NCBI RefSeq assembly: GCF_003096035.1
Contig: NZ_CP029186.1
Span: 1,501,001 to 1,565,000, forward strand
DNA length: 64,000 nt
Source: Flavobacterium album
Lineage (GTDB): Bacteria > Bacteroidota > Bacteroidia > Flavobacteriales > Flavobacteriaceae
Direction of reading: 5' to 3'
In this document: positions 1-7,527 of the stretch, one piece after another
Layout: every line of letters starts with the position of its first letter
Position numbering within the stretch: the first letter of the stretch is position 1
Program-made: the position numbers and the translations under genes
Notes under the pieces: model-generated
Database searches by the model: none
Seen by the model: only the letters and a program-made list of their open reading frames with translations
Told to the model about the DNA's origin: nothing

Positions 1-1
1 G

Positions 2-799
2 GTGCAAGGCTATCTTCCTTTTCTGAAAGACTATCATTTTACTATTGATACCCGCAATACATTCCCTCATAGTTCGGGCATTGCATCATCAGCATCAGGG
101 ATGGCGGCACTGGCCATGAACCTCATGAGTCTGGAGCGCCTGCTGAACCCGGATATGACCGACGCATACTTTTACAGCAAAGCATCGTTCCTGGCACGAT
201 TGGGTTCAGGAAGCGCGTGCCGCAGTGTAAAAGGCAGTGTGGTAGTATGGGGCGAACATGCCGAAATTGAAGGCAGTTCCGACTTGTTTGGTGTGCCGTT
301 TGAGAATGTTCATGATGTTTTCCGAAGCTATAAAGACACCATACTCCTTGTAGATAAAGGGGAAAAGCAGGTGAGCAGCACGGTAGGGCACGACCTGATG
401 CACGGCCACCCTTTTGCCGAAAGGCGGTTTGCGCAGGCACACGAAAATCTTTCGATTACAAAAAAAGCGCTTACTGATGGCGATGTAGACACGTTTATAA
501 AGATCGTGGAAAGTGAGGCTCTCACGCTGCATGCCATGATGATGACCAGCATGCCGTATTTTATCCTGATGAAGCCCAACACGCTGGAGATCATCAATAG
601 GATTTGGAAATTGAGAGCAGAGACGCAGATACCGGTTTGCTTTACACTCGATGCCGGGGCCAATGTGCATGTGCTTTATCCCGAAAACGTTGCAGTAAAA
701 GTTTTGGATTTTATTAAGGCTGAATTGCTTGGCTATTGCCAAAACAACCAGTACATTTGTGACGAAATTGGTACGGGTGCGGTAAATTTGCAATACTAA
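2..799 (+). CDS. mvaD: Diphosphomevalonate decarboxylase, 5'-truncated by window edge
   Basis: This is the C-terminal 265 residues of a GHMP-fold enzyme; the frame is open to the left edge, so the true start lies outside. The family (about 330-400 residues) carries out ATP-dependent decarboxylation of mevalonate diphosphate to isopentenyl diphosphate in the cytoplasm. Visible motifs are the glycine/serine-rich phosphate loop PHSSGIASSASG near the visible start, the substrate segment GSGSACRS about 35 residues later, and TLDAGANVH near the C-terminus, which matches the DAGPN-like motif of this family. A mevalonate kinase homologue follows 56 bp downstream on the same strand, which supports the pathway assignment. 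Family members can be confused with phosphomevalonate decarboxylase, but the neighbourhood and motifs favour the classical enzyme. Confidence 0.93.
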   Translation: MQGYLPFLKDYHFTIDTRNTFPHSSGIASSASGMAALAMNLMSLERLLNPDMTDAYFYSKASFLARLGSGSACRSVKGSVVVWGEHAEIEGSSDLFGVPFENVHDVFRSYKDTILLVDKGEKQVSSTVGHDLMHGHPFAERRFAQAHENLSITKKALTDGDVDTFIKIVESEALTLHAMMMTSMPYFILMKPNTLEIINRIWKLRAETQIPVCFTLDAGANVHVLYPENVAVKVLDFIKAELLGYCQNNQYICDEIGTGAVNLQY

Positions 800-855
800 T
801 TTAACAAAGCTGCCGTTTTTATCGTATCTTTATTTCATAAATAGATAACTACAAA

Positions 856-1794
856 ATGAAAGGACCTTTATTTTACTCGAAAATATTGCTCTTCGGAGAA
901 TATGGCATCATTAAAGATTCTAAAGGGCTGTCTATTCCCTATAATTTTTATAACGGGGCACTTAAGCTGGAAGGCAAAGATGCTCCCGAAGCAAAAAAGT
1001 CTAACGGCAACCTGAAGCGTTTTGTTGCTTTTCTTGAAACATTGCAGCAGGAACAGCCGGACCTGGTTACCTTCGACCTGGATACGCTGAGAAGCCATGT
1101 GGAAGAAGGCATGTATTTCGATTCTACTATCCCGCAGGGTTATGGCGTAGGCAGCAGTGGCGCATTGGTAGCCGCTATCTATGATCGTTATGCCAATAAT
1201 AAAATAACCGTTCTCGAAAACCTGACCCGCGAAAAGCTGCTGCAGCTTAAAAAGATATTCGGGCAGATGGAATCGTTCTTTCATGGCAAAAGCTCAGGGC
1301 TTGATCCGCTTAACAGTTATTTGAGCATCCCGATCCTTATCAATTCGCAGGACAATATAGAAACTACAGGCATACCAAGCCAGAGCGCTACGGGCAAGGG
1401 TGCCGTATTCCTTTTGGATTCCGGTATTGTAGGCGAAACGGCACCGATGGTTTCTATTTTTATGGAAAGCCTTAAAGAGCAGGGCTTCCGCGATATGTTC
1501 AAGAAAGAATTCGCACAGTATACCGATGCCTGTGTAGACAACTTCCTGCACGGCGACTTCAAATCATTATTTTCCAATACCAAAAAACTATCCAAAGTAG
1601 TATTGAGCCACTTTAAGCCGATGATCCCGGAGCAATTCCACTCGATTTGGCAAAAAGGCATCGATACCAACGATTATTACCTGAAGCTTTGCGGTTCCGG
1701 TGGTGGTGGCTATATCCTCGGCTTTACCGAAGATATTGATAAAGCCAAGGAATCGCTGCAAGGGCACAAGCTCGAGGTAGTTTACCAGTTTTAA
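856..1794 (+). CDS. mvk: Mevalonate kinase (GHMP kinase family)
   Basis: This 312-residue GHMP kinase is predicted to phosphorylate mevalonate with ATP in the cytoplasm. The three family motifs are visible: the N-terminal substrate motif YSKILLFGEYGII (about 7-19), the phosphate loop GYGVGSSGALVA (about 95-106) and the C-terminal glycine-rich LCGSGGGGYILGF (about 278-290). GKSSGLDPLNSY around residue 145 carries the catalytic aspartate region. The length is typical. It lies 56 bp after the decarboxylase and 2 bp before a membrane protein gene, so it is likely co-transcribed. The start ATG is the first in the frame and lies just before the conserved N-terminal motif. Phosphomevalonate kinase is the main alternative, but the first motif fits mevalonate kinase better. 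Confidence 0.88.
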   Translation: MKGPLFYSKILLFGEYGIIKDSKGLSIPYNFYNGALKLEGKDAPEAKKSNGNLKRFVAFLETLQQEQPDLVTFDLDTLRSHVEEGMYFDSTIPQGYGVGSSGALVAAIYDRYANNKITVLENLTREKLLQLKKIFGQMESFFHGKSSGLDPLNSYLSIPILINSQDNIETTGIPSQSATGKGAVFLLDSGIVGETAPMVSIFMESLKEQGFRDMFKKEFAQYTDACVDNFLHGDFKSLFSNTKKLSKVVLSHFKPMIPEQFHSIWQKGIDTNDYYLKLCGSGGGGYILGFTEDIDKAKESLQGHKLEVVYQF

Positions 1795-1796
1795 AT

Positions 1797-2369
1797 ATGC
1801 ACAGCATTAGTGACATCCTGAATATTATACTGGAATCTATATTTATGGGTTTTGGTATAGTTATCCCCATTTTCGTATTAGCAATGAGGTCTTCCAACCT
1901 CAAGGCAATAGCCTTTAAAGAATTGTTCATCCTTACAGCCGTGCAAACGGTGCGCATAGCCGGGATATTGTATTTCGTGCTGTGGCTCGTGCATTCGTGG
2001 GAACAATATAATGACCCCGTAGTTACAGGCGGCATGCCGTTCAAAGACAAATTATTTGGCCCGTATTGGCCGGTATACCTGTTCTCGCCACTGATGAAGT
2101 TCGTGCTGTCGCAGCTGTTTTGGATCAAAAAGATATATATCAAAAAAGCAGCGCTTATCACTTTTGCACTGCTGCTTGCTATATTGCCTGCACAGCGTGT
2201 AGTAGTATTTATTGCTTCTTTGGCAACTAAAGATTACCTGCCGTCAGCATGGACACTGAGCACGCGCGATACTATCGTTGAAATAGCCCTCAATATCGTT
2301 GTCTTTATCTTTATCATTATACCTATATTATTAGGAAGCGGAAAGCTTAAGAAGGTATTGGAGAAATAA
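1797..2369 (+). CDS. Four-helix integral membrane protein of unknown function
   Basis: I do not recognise this 190-residue protein. It starts 2 bp after the mevalonate kinase stop, so the two are almost certainly translationally coupled. The sequence shows four likely membrane helices: about residues 8-30 (LESIFMGFGIVIPIFVLAM), 42-64, 117-138 and 166-184, separated by basic loops including a KKIYIKK segment. No catalytic motif is evident. Its position between a mevalonate-pathway kinase and a UbiA prenyltransferase suggests a role in isoprenoid-lipid metabolism or transport in the inner membrane, but this is guilt by association only. Confidence 0.8.
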   Translation: MHSISDILNIILESIFMGFGIVIPIFVLAMRSSNLKAIAFKELFILTAVQTVRIAGILYFVLWLVHSWEQYNDPVVTGGMPFKDKLFGPYWPVYLFSPLMKFVLSQLFWIKKIYIKKAALITFALLLAILPAQRVVVFIASLATKDYLPSAWTLSTRDTIVEIALNIVVFIFIIIPILLGSGKLKKVLEK

Positions 2370-2444
2370 TTACAACAGAATCGCCTTACCCAAAGCGCAA
2401 TAACTTTAAGTATTCACAGTTGTTGTAAAACCAAAACTATTATA

Positions 2445-3365
2445 ATGGCATCAAGGAAAACACGTCTCACCCGTATGAAAATACTCAGTATGTTCTCGGT
2501 GGTGCGTGGTTATAATATTCCGATTATTGCACTGGCACAATACCTCTCGGCCATATTCATCCTGGCACCCGAAGAACGGGCATTGGATGTCATCCTGGAC
2601 CTGAACCTTTTCTTTATCGTGCTGGCATCTTCGCTCACCATTGCTTCAGGCTATATCATCAATAATTTTTACGATGCCCAAAAAGACCTTATCAACCGCC
2701 CTAAAAAGTCGATGCTCGACAGGCTGGTGAGCCAGGGTACAAAGCTCCGGGTCTATTTCATGCTCAATTTTACAGTGTTTCTGCTGGCTTTGCTGGTTTC
2801 CTGGCGTGCCGCCGTATTTTTTTCGGCTTACATTTTCCTGATTTGGTTCTATTCGCATAAGCTGAAGAAATACCCATTGATAGGCAACCTCACGGCGGCA
2901 TTGCTTGCTATACTCCCTTTCTTCGGGATACTGATGTATTTCAAGAATTTTTACGAGGTTATTTTTGCCCATGCGACTTTCCTTTTCCTGCTGATACTGA
3001 CCCGTGAACTGATAAAAGACCTGGAAAACATCAAAGGCGACATTGTAGCCGATTACCGCACCATACCGGTAATGTTTGGTGAAAAGATAGCGAAAACTAT
3101 TATTACCGCTCTTACGTTCCTTACTGTCATCCCTGTGTTCCTTTTGATAGCGGTGTATGATGTAGGCTATATGGATATTTATTTCTACAGCGGGATGATG
3201 GTCATTATTTATTTCCTTAGCCGCCTTTGGAAAGCAGAGACCCAGAAAGAGTACCTGCACCTTCATAACATCCTTAAATTCCTTATCGTGACAGGGGTAT
3301 TCAGTATTGTACTTATCAAACCCCAGGTCATCGTGCATGGGCGGGAACTGCTGTCAATGCTTTAA
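2445..3365 (+). CDS. UbiA-family prenyltransferase, geranylgeranylglycerol-phosphate geranylgeranyltransferase type
   Basis: This 306-residue polytopic inner-membrane protein belongs to the UbiA superfamily, which transfers polyprenyl groups from a prenyl diphosphate to an acceptor. Both aspartate-rich Mg-diphosphate motifs are present: NNFYDAQKDLINRP from residue 73 and DLENIKGDIVADYRT near residue 195, separated by several hydrophobic helices. Flavobacterial members are usually annotated as (geranylgeranyl)glycerol-phosphate prenyltransferases because they resemble the archaeal ether-lipid enzyme; a menaquinone- or heme-type acceptor cannot be excluded. It sits 75 bp after the membrane protein of the mevalonate cluster, which makes a link to isoprenoid supply plausible. 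Acceptor specificity is inference. Confidence 0.85.
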   Translation: MASRKTRLTRMKILSMFSVVRGYNIPIIALAQYLSAIFILAPEERALDVILDLNLFFIVLASSLTIASGYIINNFYDAQKDLINRPKKSMLDRLVSQGTKLRVYFMLNFTVFLLALLVSWRAAVFFSAYIFLIWFYSHKLKKYPLIGNLTAALLAILPFFGILMYFKNFYEVIFAHATFLFLLILTRELIKDLENIKGDIVADYRTIPVMFGEKIAKTIITALTFLTVIPVFLLIAVYDVGYMDIYFYSGMMVIIYFLSRLWKAETQKEYLHLHNILKFLIVTGVFSIVLIKPQVIVHGRELLSML

Positions 3366-3468
3366 AGTATTCTGTCACAACCTTTGTTTATACAGAAAGA
3401 AAATCTGCGATGATCCGCCCAATCCGCGTCATCCTCGTTCTATTATCCATGTTCCAAATAATTTAAAC

Positions 3469-3476
3469 TATCTTTG
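3469..3476 (+). promoter_or_regulatory. Bacteroidetes -7 element (TATCTTTG) upstream of the pseudouridine synthase
   Basis: TATCTTTG matches the TAnnTTTG -7 consensus used by the Bacteroidetes primary sigma factor and ends 17 bp before the ATG at 3494, implying a very short leader. No TTG -33 element is visible at 19-21 bp spacing, so this is only a half-site match. Confidence 0.5.
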
Positions 3477-3493
3477 CCAAAATATTTCTACAA

Positions 3494-4441
3494 ATGAACA
3501 ATGGCAGTAACAGGGGCGGCGGCTCCGGAAGGGGAAACAGCGGCGGCGCAAGGAAAAAAAGCGCAGGCCCGTCAAAACCGATGAACAAGGCACGCAAGCC
3601 GAAACCGGCAACAAAACCCGAAGCAGCAGATGCTGATAAGGCAGCGCCTAAAAAAGCAGGCTTTATAAAAGGCAAAGGCCCTGTGGACAGGAAGCCTGCT
3701 GCGCCGAAACCTGCAGCCAAAAAAACCAACCCTGACGAGATACGCCTGAACAAATACATATCCAACTCGGGCATGTGCTCACGCCGTGATGCCGATATCT
3801 ATATCCAGTCGGGTAACGTGAAAGTGAACGGCAAAGTCGTGACCGAAATGGGTCATATCGTAAAACTGACCGATGAGGTTGATTTTGACGGCACCCGCAT
3901 TACACCGGAAAAGAAAGAATACATCCTGCTGAACAAGCCGAAGAACTTTACTACGTCCGGCGACGAAGAGCGCGACCTGCGCAATGTAATGGAGCTTGTG
4001 CGTGCCGCTACAAAGGCGAAGATACAGCCTATTGGCCGCATGGATAAGAATACTACCGGCCTGCTTATTTTTACCAATGATACCGATATGGTGCGTAAAT
4101 TTTCGCAGCCGAACCAAAAGTCGTTCAAGATTTACCACGTTTCGCTTGACAGAAACCTGAAATTTGAAGACCTTGAAAAAATGTCGGAAGGCGTAACGCT
4201 CGACGGGCACAGGCTTTTCATAGATGAGATAAGCTATATAGAAGGCGAGCCGAAAACTGAAATCGGGCTGAAACTGCGCACCCAGAATGTAAAGGTAGTA
4301 CGCGCTATATTCGAAAGCTTTAAGTACGATGTGCTTAGGGTAGACCGGGTATCGTTTGCAGGGCTTACCAAGAAAAACCTGCCGCGCGGCAACTGGAGGT
4401 TCCTGACCGACCAGGAAGTCATCAACCTGAAAAACGTATAA
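3494..4441 (+). CDS. rRNA pseudouridine synthase (RsuA/RluB/E/F family) with long basic N-terminal extension
   Basis: The enzyme isomerises a specific uridine in ribosomal RNA to pseudouridine. After a low-complexity Gly/Lys/Pro/Ala-rich extension (residues 1 to about 78) comes an S4 RNA-binding domain (IRLNKYISNSGMCSRRDAD, about 83-130) and the catalytic domain. The catalytic aspartate is D183 in GRMDKNTTGLL, and the family's KPKNFTTS and RVDRVSF segments are visible. At 315 residues it exceeds the roughly 240 of the catalytic core because of the extension, which is typical of Bacteroidetes members and probably binds RNA. An NTF2-like gene follows after 3 bp. The exact target uridine cannot be read from sequence. 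Confidence 0.92.
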   Translation: MNNGSNRGGGSGRGNSGGARKKSAGPSKPMNKARKPKPATKPEAADADKAAPKKAGFIKGKGPVDRKPAAPKPAAKKTNPDEIRLNKYISNSGMCSRRDADIYIQSGNVKVNGKVVTEMGHIVKLTDEVDFDGTRITPEKKEYILLNKPKNFTTSGDEERDLRNVMELVRAATKAKIQPIGRMDKNTTGLLIFTNDTDMVRKFSQPNQKSFKIYHVSLDRNLKFEDLEKMSEGVTLDGHRLFIDEISYIEGEPKTEIGLKLRTQNVKVVRAIFESFKYDVLRVDRVSFAGLTKKNLPRGNWRFLTDQEVINLKNV

Positions 4442-4444
4442 GCA

Positions 4445-4807
4445 GTGCAGCCACGCGATATCGAACACATAGCCATGAAATGGTTTGAGGCTTTCAATAC
4501 CAAACAGCTCGACCGCCTGCTGGATCTATATACCGAAGATGCTGAACACTTCAGCCCAAAGCTAAAAATACGCCAGCCGGAAACCGGAGGGTTTGTAAGG
4601 GGACGAAAAGCCATGCATGCCTGGTGGCAGGATGCTTTCGACAGGCTCCCTACATTATATTATAAAGTCACTTCGCTTACCGCCAATGACCACCGTGTTT
4701 TCATGGAATACACCCGCACCGTTCAGGGCGAAGACGATATGCTTGTCGCCGAAGTCCTCGAAATAAGGGATGGCAAGATCGTGGCATCCCGTGTTTATCA
4801 TGGGTAA
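4445..4807 (+). CDS. NTF2-like / SnoaL-like domain protein
   Basis: This 120-residue protein has the cone-shaped alpha+beta NTF2/SnoaL fold signature: an N-terminal helix with WFEAFNTKQLDRLLDLYTED, then a strand-rich second half ending in EVLEIRDGKIVASRVYHG. Members include ketosteroid-isomerase-like enzymes and ligand-binding proteins, so the function is open. The start chosen is a GTG at 4445, 3 bp after the pseudouridine synthase stop; an ATG at 4475 would remove the first ten residues of the N-terminal helix and looks less likely. The two genes are probably co-transcribed. Confidence 0.8.
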   Translation: MQPRDIEHIAMKWFEAFNTKQLDRLLDLYTEDAEHFSPKLKIRQPETGGFVRGRKAMHAWWQDAFDRLPTLYYKVTSLTANDHRVFMEYTRTVQGEDDMLVAEVLEIRDGKIVASRVYHG

Positions 4808-4869
4808 GATGTAATAGAGACGCATTGATGGAATACGTCTAAAAATCAAAATATTCTGTTTACTATAGT

Positions 4870-4894
4870 AGAGCCGTTGCATTGCAACGGCTCT
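4870..4894. repeat. 25-bp perfect palindrome, dispersed family E, copy 1
   Basis: Twelve-base arms AGAGCCGTTGCA and TGCAACGGCTCT flank a single central T, followed by TTTGCTTTT, so it could also end the preceding transcript. A second copy with one compensatory arm change lies at 61973-61997. Confidence 0.8.
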
Positions 4895-4913
4895 TTGCTT
4901 TTAGCCACAACGT

Positions 4914-4997
4914 TTTTCCATTTCGAACGCAGCTTGCGGAGAGGGAAATCTCAATAAACGTTATAAAGAGATTTCTCCCTTTGGTCGAAATGGAAAA
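4914..4997. repeat. Imperfect 84-bp inverted repeat, dispersed family D, copy 1
   Basis: The outer arms TTTTCCATTTCGA and TCGAAATGGAAAA pair, and an inner pair GGGAAATCTC / GAGATTTCTCCC flanks an AT-rich centre. The left arm shares CATTTCGAACGCAGCTTGCG with the copy at 55681-55762. It lies between the NTF2-like gene and the convergent M3 peptidase gene. Confidence 0.75.
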
Positions 4998-5029
4998 GCA
5001 CTCCGGCTAACTAAAACTTTGCAACCCTG

Positions 5030-7165
5030 CTACTTTGCTACTTTGGAACTCTTCTCCAACCCCCTTTTCCGCAACAGCGGCTCTATTGACGGCTCCGCTC
5101 CCCGGAATGCCCTGTACATCGCATCGGCATCGCCGGTACCACCCCTTTCAAGAATATTGGTACGAAACGATTTGGCAGTTGCCGCATCAAACAGCGACTT
5201 TTGCTTAAAGGCATCAAACGCATCGGTATCCAGAACGCCCGACCAGATATAGCTGTAATAGCCGGCTGAGTACCCGCCATTGAAAATATGGTTATAATAG
5301 GTGCTGCGATAGCGTGGTATTATAGAAGGTATCAGCCCGATCTTCTTCATGGCTTCTTCTTCAAAGGGGATTACATTTTGCGTAAGCGGTTCGGTAAGTG
5401 TGTGGTAATTAAGGTCGAGATACGATGCCGCGAGGTATTCCACTGTGGCAAATCCCTGGTCAAAAGTAGCCGACTCCTGTAATTTCTGTATCAGCGCATC
5501 CGGGATTACTTCGCCGGTCTTATAGTGTTTGGCATACATCTTCAGCACTTCCGGCTCGGCAGCCCAGTTCTCCATGATCTGAGATGGCAGTTCCACGAAG
5601 TCGGTCGGTACGCTGGTTCCCGAAAGGCTTTCATACGTTACGTTACTCAACAGCCCGTGCAACGCGTGCCCGAACTCATGAAAGAACGTTGAGGTTTCGT
5701 CAAATGTAAGCAGTGCCGGATTGCCTGCTGTCGGTTTCGAAAAGTTGCATACAATAGATATAATGGGAGCAATGCGCTTGCCCTCGGTTATTTTTTCCTT
5801 GCTGTAAGAAGTCATCCACGCGCCGCCTTTTTTAGAAGCCCTCGGAAAGAAATCCATATAAAGCAGCCCCACAAACTTCCCATCCTGTTCAGTAACTTCC
5901 CAAACCGTCACATCTTCATGGTATTTCGGTACGTCCTTCAGTTCACGAAATTGCAGTCCGTACAGGTTCTTCGCTACCATGAAAATCCCGTTACGCACAT
6001 TATCCAGGCCGAAATAAGGCTTGAGTTCCTGCTCGTCAAGATCATAGCGCTCCCTGCGTATCTTTTCGGTATAATAGCGCCAGTCATAAGGCTGTACATC
6101 ATCTGTAATGCCATCGGCTGCCATCAATTTTTTGATATCGGCCTCCTCGGCTTTTGCCTTTTCCAGTGCCGGTTTCCAGAGCTTGTCCAAAAGCGCATAC
6201 ACATTGGCAGCGTTTTTCGCCATGCGTTCTTCCAGCACATAATCCGCGTGCGAAGCATAGCCCAGCAACCGTGCTTTCTCACTGCGCAGGTTAGCCAGGT
6301 GGACAACGTTGGTACGGTTATCAAGGCTGTTGCCGTTGTTGCCCCTATTTTGGTAAGCAGTCCAGATCTTCTTGCGAAGCTCACGGTTGCTGGCATATTG
6401 CAGGAACGGCATTACGCTCGCGTTCTGTAGCGTGAAAACCCATTTGCCATCCTTCCCTGCTGCTTTGGCATCGTGCGCTGCGGACTCAACAATTTCTTCA
6501 GGCAGTCCTGCAAGGTCTTTTTTATCGTCAATCACGAGTTGGTAGGCATTGTTCTCAGCCAGCACATTATCGCCAAATTTCAGGGATAGCACCGATAGCT
6601 CGCTGTTTATAGTCCGCAGCCTTTCTTTTTGTTTTGCATTGAGGTTAGCGCCGCTGCGCACGAATGCCTTGTATTTCTTCTCCAGTAATTTGGCCTGCTC
6701 CGCACTAAGTTTTAACGCTGTCTGCGTATCCCATATCTTTTTTACACGGGCAAACAGCTTTTCATTCAGGTAAATATTATCGTTATGCTTAGAAAGTTCG
6801 GGTGCCATTTCCTGTGCTATAGCTTGAAGTGTATCGTTTGTATTGGCCGAATTCAGGTTCCCGAATATCGTGGTAATACGGTTCAGCACCGTACCCGAAT
6901 TTTCAAGCGCTACAATAGTATTTTCAAAAGTCGGCGCTTCCTTGCTTGTGGTTATTGCTTCAATTTCGGCATCGTGTTCGCGGATAGCTTCAGTGATAGC
7001 CGGCTTGTAGTGCTCATTCTTTATTTGTTCAAAGGGCGGTGCCCCATATGGGGTTTCAAAATCAGCGAGCAGTGGGTTATTTTCTCCTAAAGTAGCAGAT
7101 GTATTCATTCGGTTACAAGATAATATTATGCCAGTAAGGATAAGGGCTATTGATAGTTTTTTCAT
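5030..7165 (-). CDS. dcp: M3 family metallopeptidase, dipeptidyl carboxypeptidase-like lipoprotein
   Basis: A 711-residue zinc oligopeptidase of the thimet/Dcp family that cleaves short peptides. The catalytic zinc motif HEFGHALH is at about residue 493, followed some 28 residues later by the third-ligand region VELPSQIMENW. The N-terminus MKKLSIALILTGIILSC is a lipoprotein signal peptide with a lipobox ending at C17, so the mature enzyme is predicted to be anchored in the envelope, in contrast to the cytoplasmic E. coli Dcp. Length and overall layout (long helical N-terminal half, catalytic C-terminal half) match the family. It is transcribed alone, convergent with the upstream + strand operon. 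Bacterial Dcp and oligopeptidase A cannot be separated with certainty by eye. Confidence 0.93.
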   Translation of the reverse strand: MKKLSIALILTGIILSCNRMNTSATLGENNPLLADFETPYGAPPFEQIKNEHYKPAITEAIREHDAEIEAITTSKEAPTFENTIVALENSGTVLNRITTIFGNLNSANTNDTLQAIAQEMAPELSKHNDNIYLNEKLFARVKKIWDTQTALKLSAEQAKLLEKKYKAFVRSGANLNAKQKERLRTINSELSVLSLKFGDNVLAENNAYQLVIDDKKDLAGLPEEIVESAAHDAKAAGKDGKWVFTLQNASVMPFLQYASNRELRKKIWTAYQNRGNNGNSLDNRTNVVHLANLRSEKARLLGYASHADYVLEERMAKNAANVYALLDKLWKPALEKAKAEEADIKKLMAADGITDDVQPYDWRYYTEKIRRERYDLDEQELKPYFGLDNVRNGIFMVAKNLYGLQFRELKDVPKYHEDVTVWEVTEQDGKFVGLLYMDFFPRASKKGGAWMTSYSKEKITEGKRIAPIISIVCNFSKPTAGNPALLTFDETSTFFHEFGHALHGLLSNVTYESLSGTSVPTDFVELPSQIMENWAAEPEVLKMYAKHYKTGEVIPDALIQKLQESATFDQGFATVEYLAASYLDLNYHTLTEPLTQNVIPFEEEAMKKIGLIPSIIPRYRSTYYNHIFNGGYSAGYYSYIWSGVLDTDAFDAFKQKSLFDAATAKSFRTNILERGGTGDADAMYRAFRGAEPSIEPLLRKRGLEKSSKVAK

Positions 7166-7240
7166 TGTCGTTCATGGAAAAAGTAAAGTTATCCTAAAGA
7201 ACACAATTATCCAAAGCAGAATGGTATTGTTATGATTTTT

Positions 7241-7330
7241 TTGGGCGTGCCGCTTCCGCAGGCTACAGCGTCGGGCCATCAGCTATATCCCTTCGCAAGC
7301 TACGGGGATGCCGCCTCTGTCCCTCACGCA
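7241..7330 (+). repeat. Dispersed element A, copy 1 (short form)
   Basis: About 90 bp beginning TTGGGCGTGCCGCTTCCGCA and ending TGTCCCTCACGCA. It shares both ends and most of its interior with 53724-53834 and 60795-60906, but lacks the 22-bp nested hairpin that those copies carry in the middle. The 362-bp gap 7166-7527 that contains it holds no credible gene. Confidence 0.8.
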
Positions 7331-7358
7331 GCTTCACTCGGGCGGCTGTGTTCCCCGA

Positions 7359-7434
7359 CCTGCAAGGTTTCAGAACCTTGTAGGCCTAAAATTTACCTAC
7401 TATTATACCTGCAAGGTTTTCAAAACCTTGCAGG
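7359..7434. repeat. Two adjacent family G palindromes
   Basis: CCTGCAAGGTTT...AACCTTGTAGG (7359-7384) and CCTGCAAGGTTTT...AAAACCTTGCAGG (7408-7434) are near-identical palindromes 23 bp apart. Relatives with different outer bases but the same AAGGTTTT/AAAACCTT core occur at 10350 and 32462. Confidence 0.75.
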
Positions 7435-7527
7435 AGTTGAACCCACAACTATACTAACATCAAGTTAAATACCAACCTTAATTAACAGGAAAAATCTAAT
7501 TTTATTAGAAGATTAAATTAGTATGCG

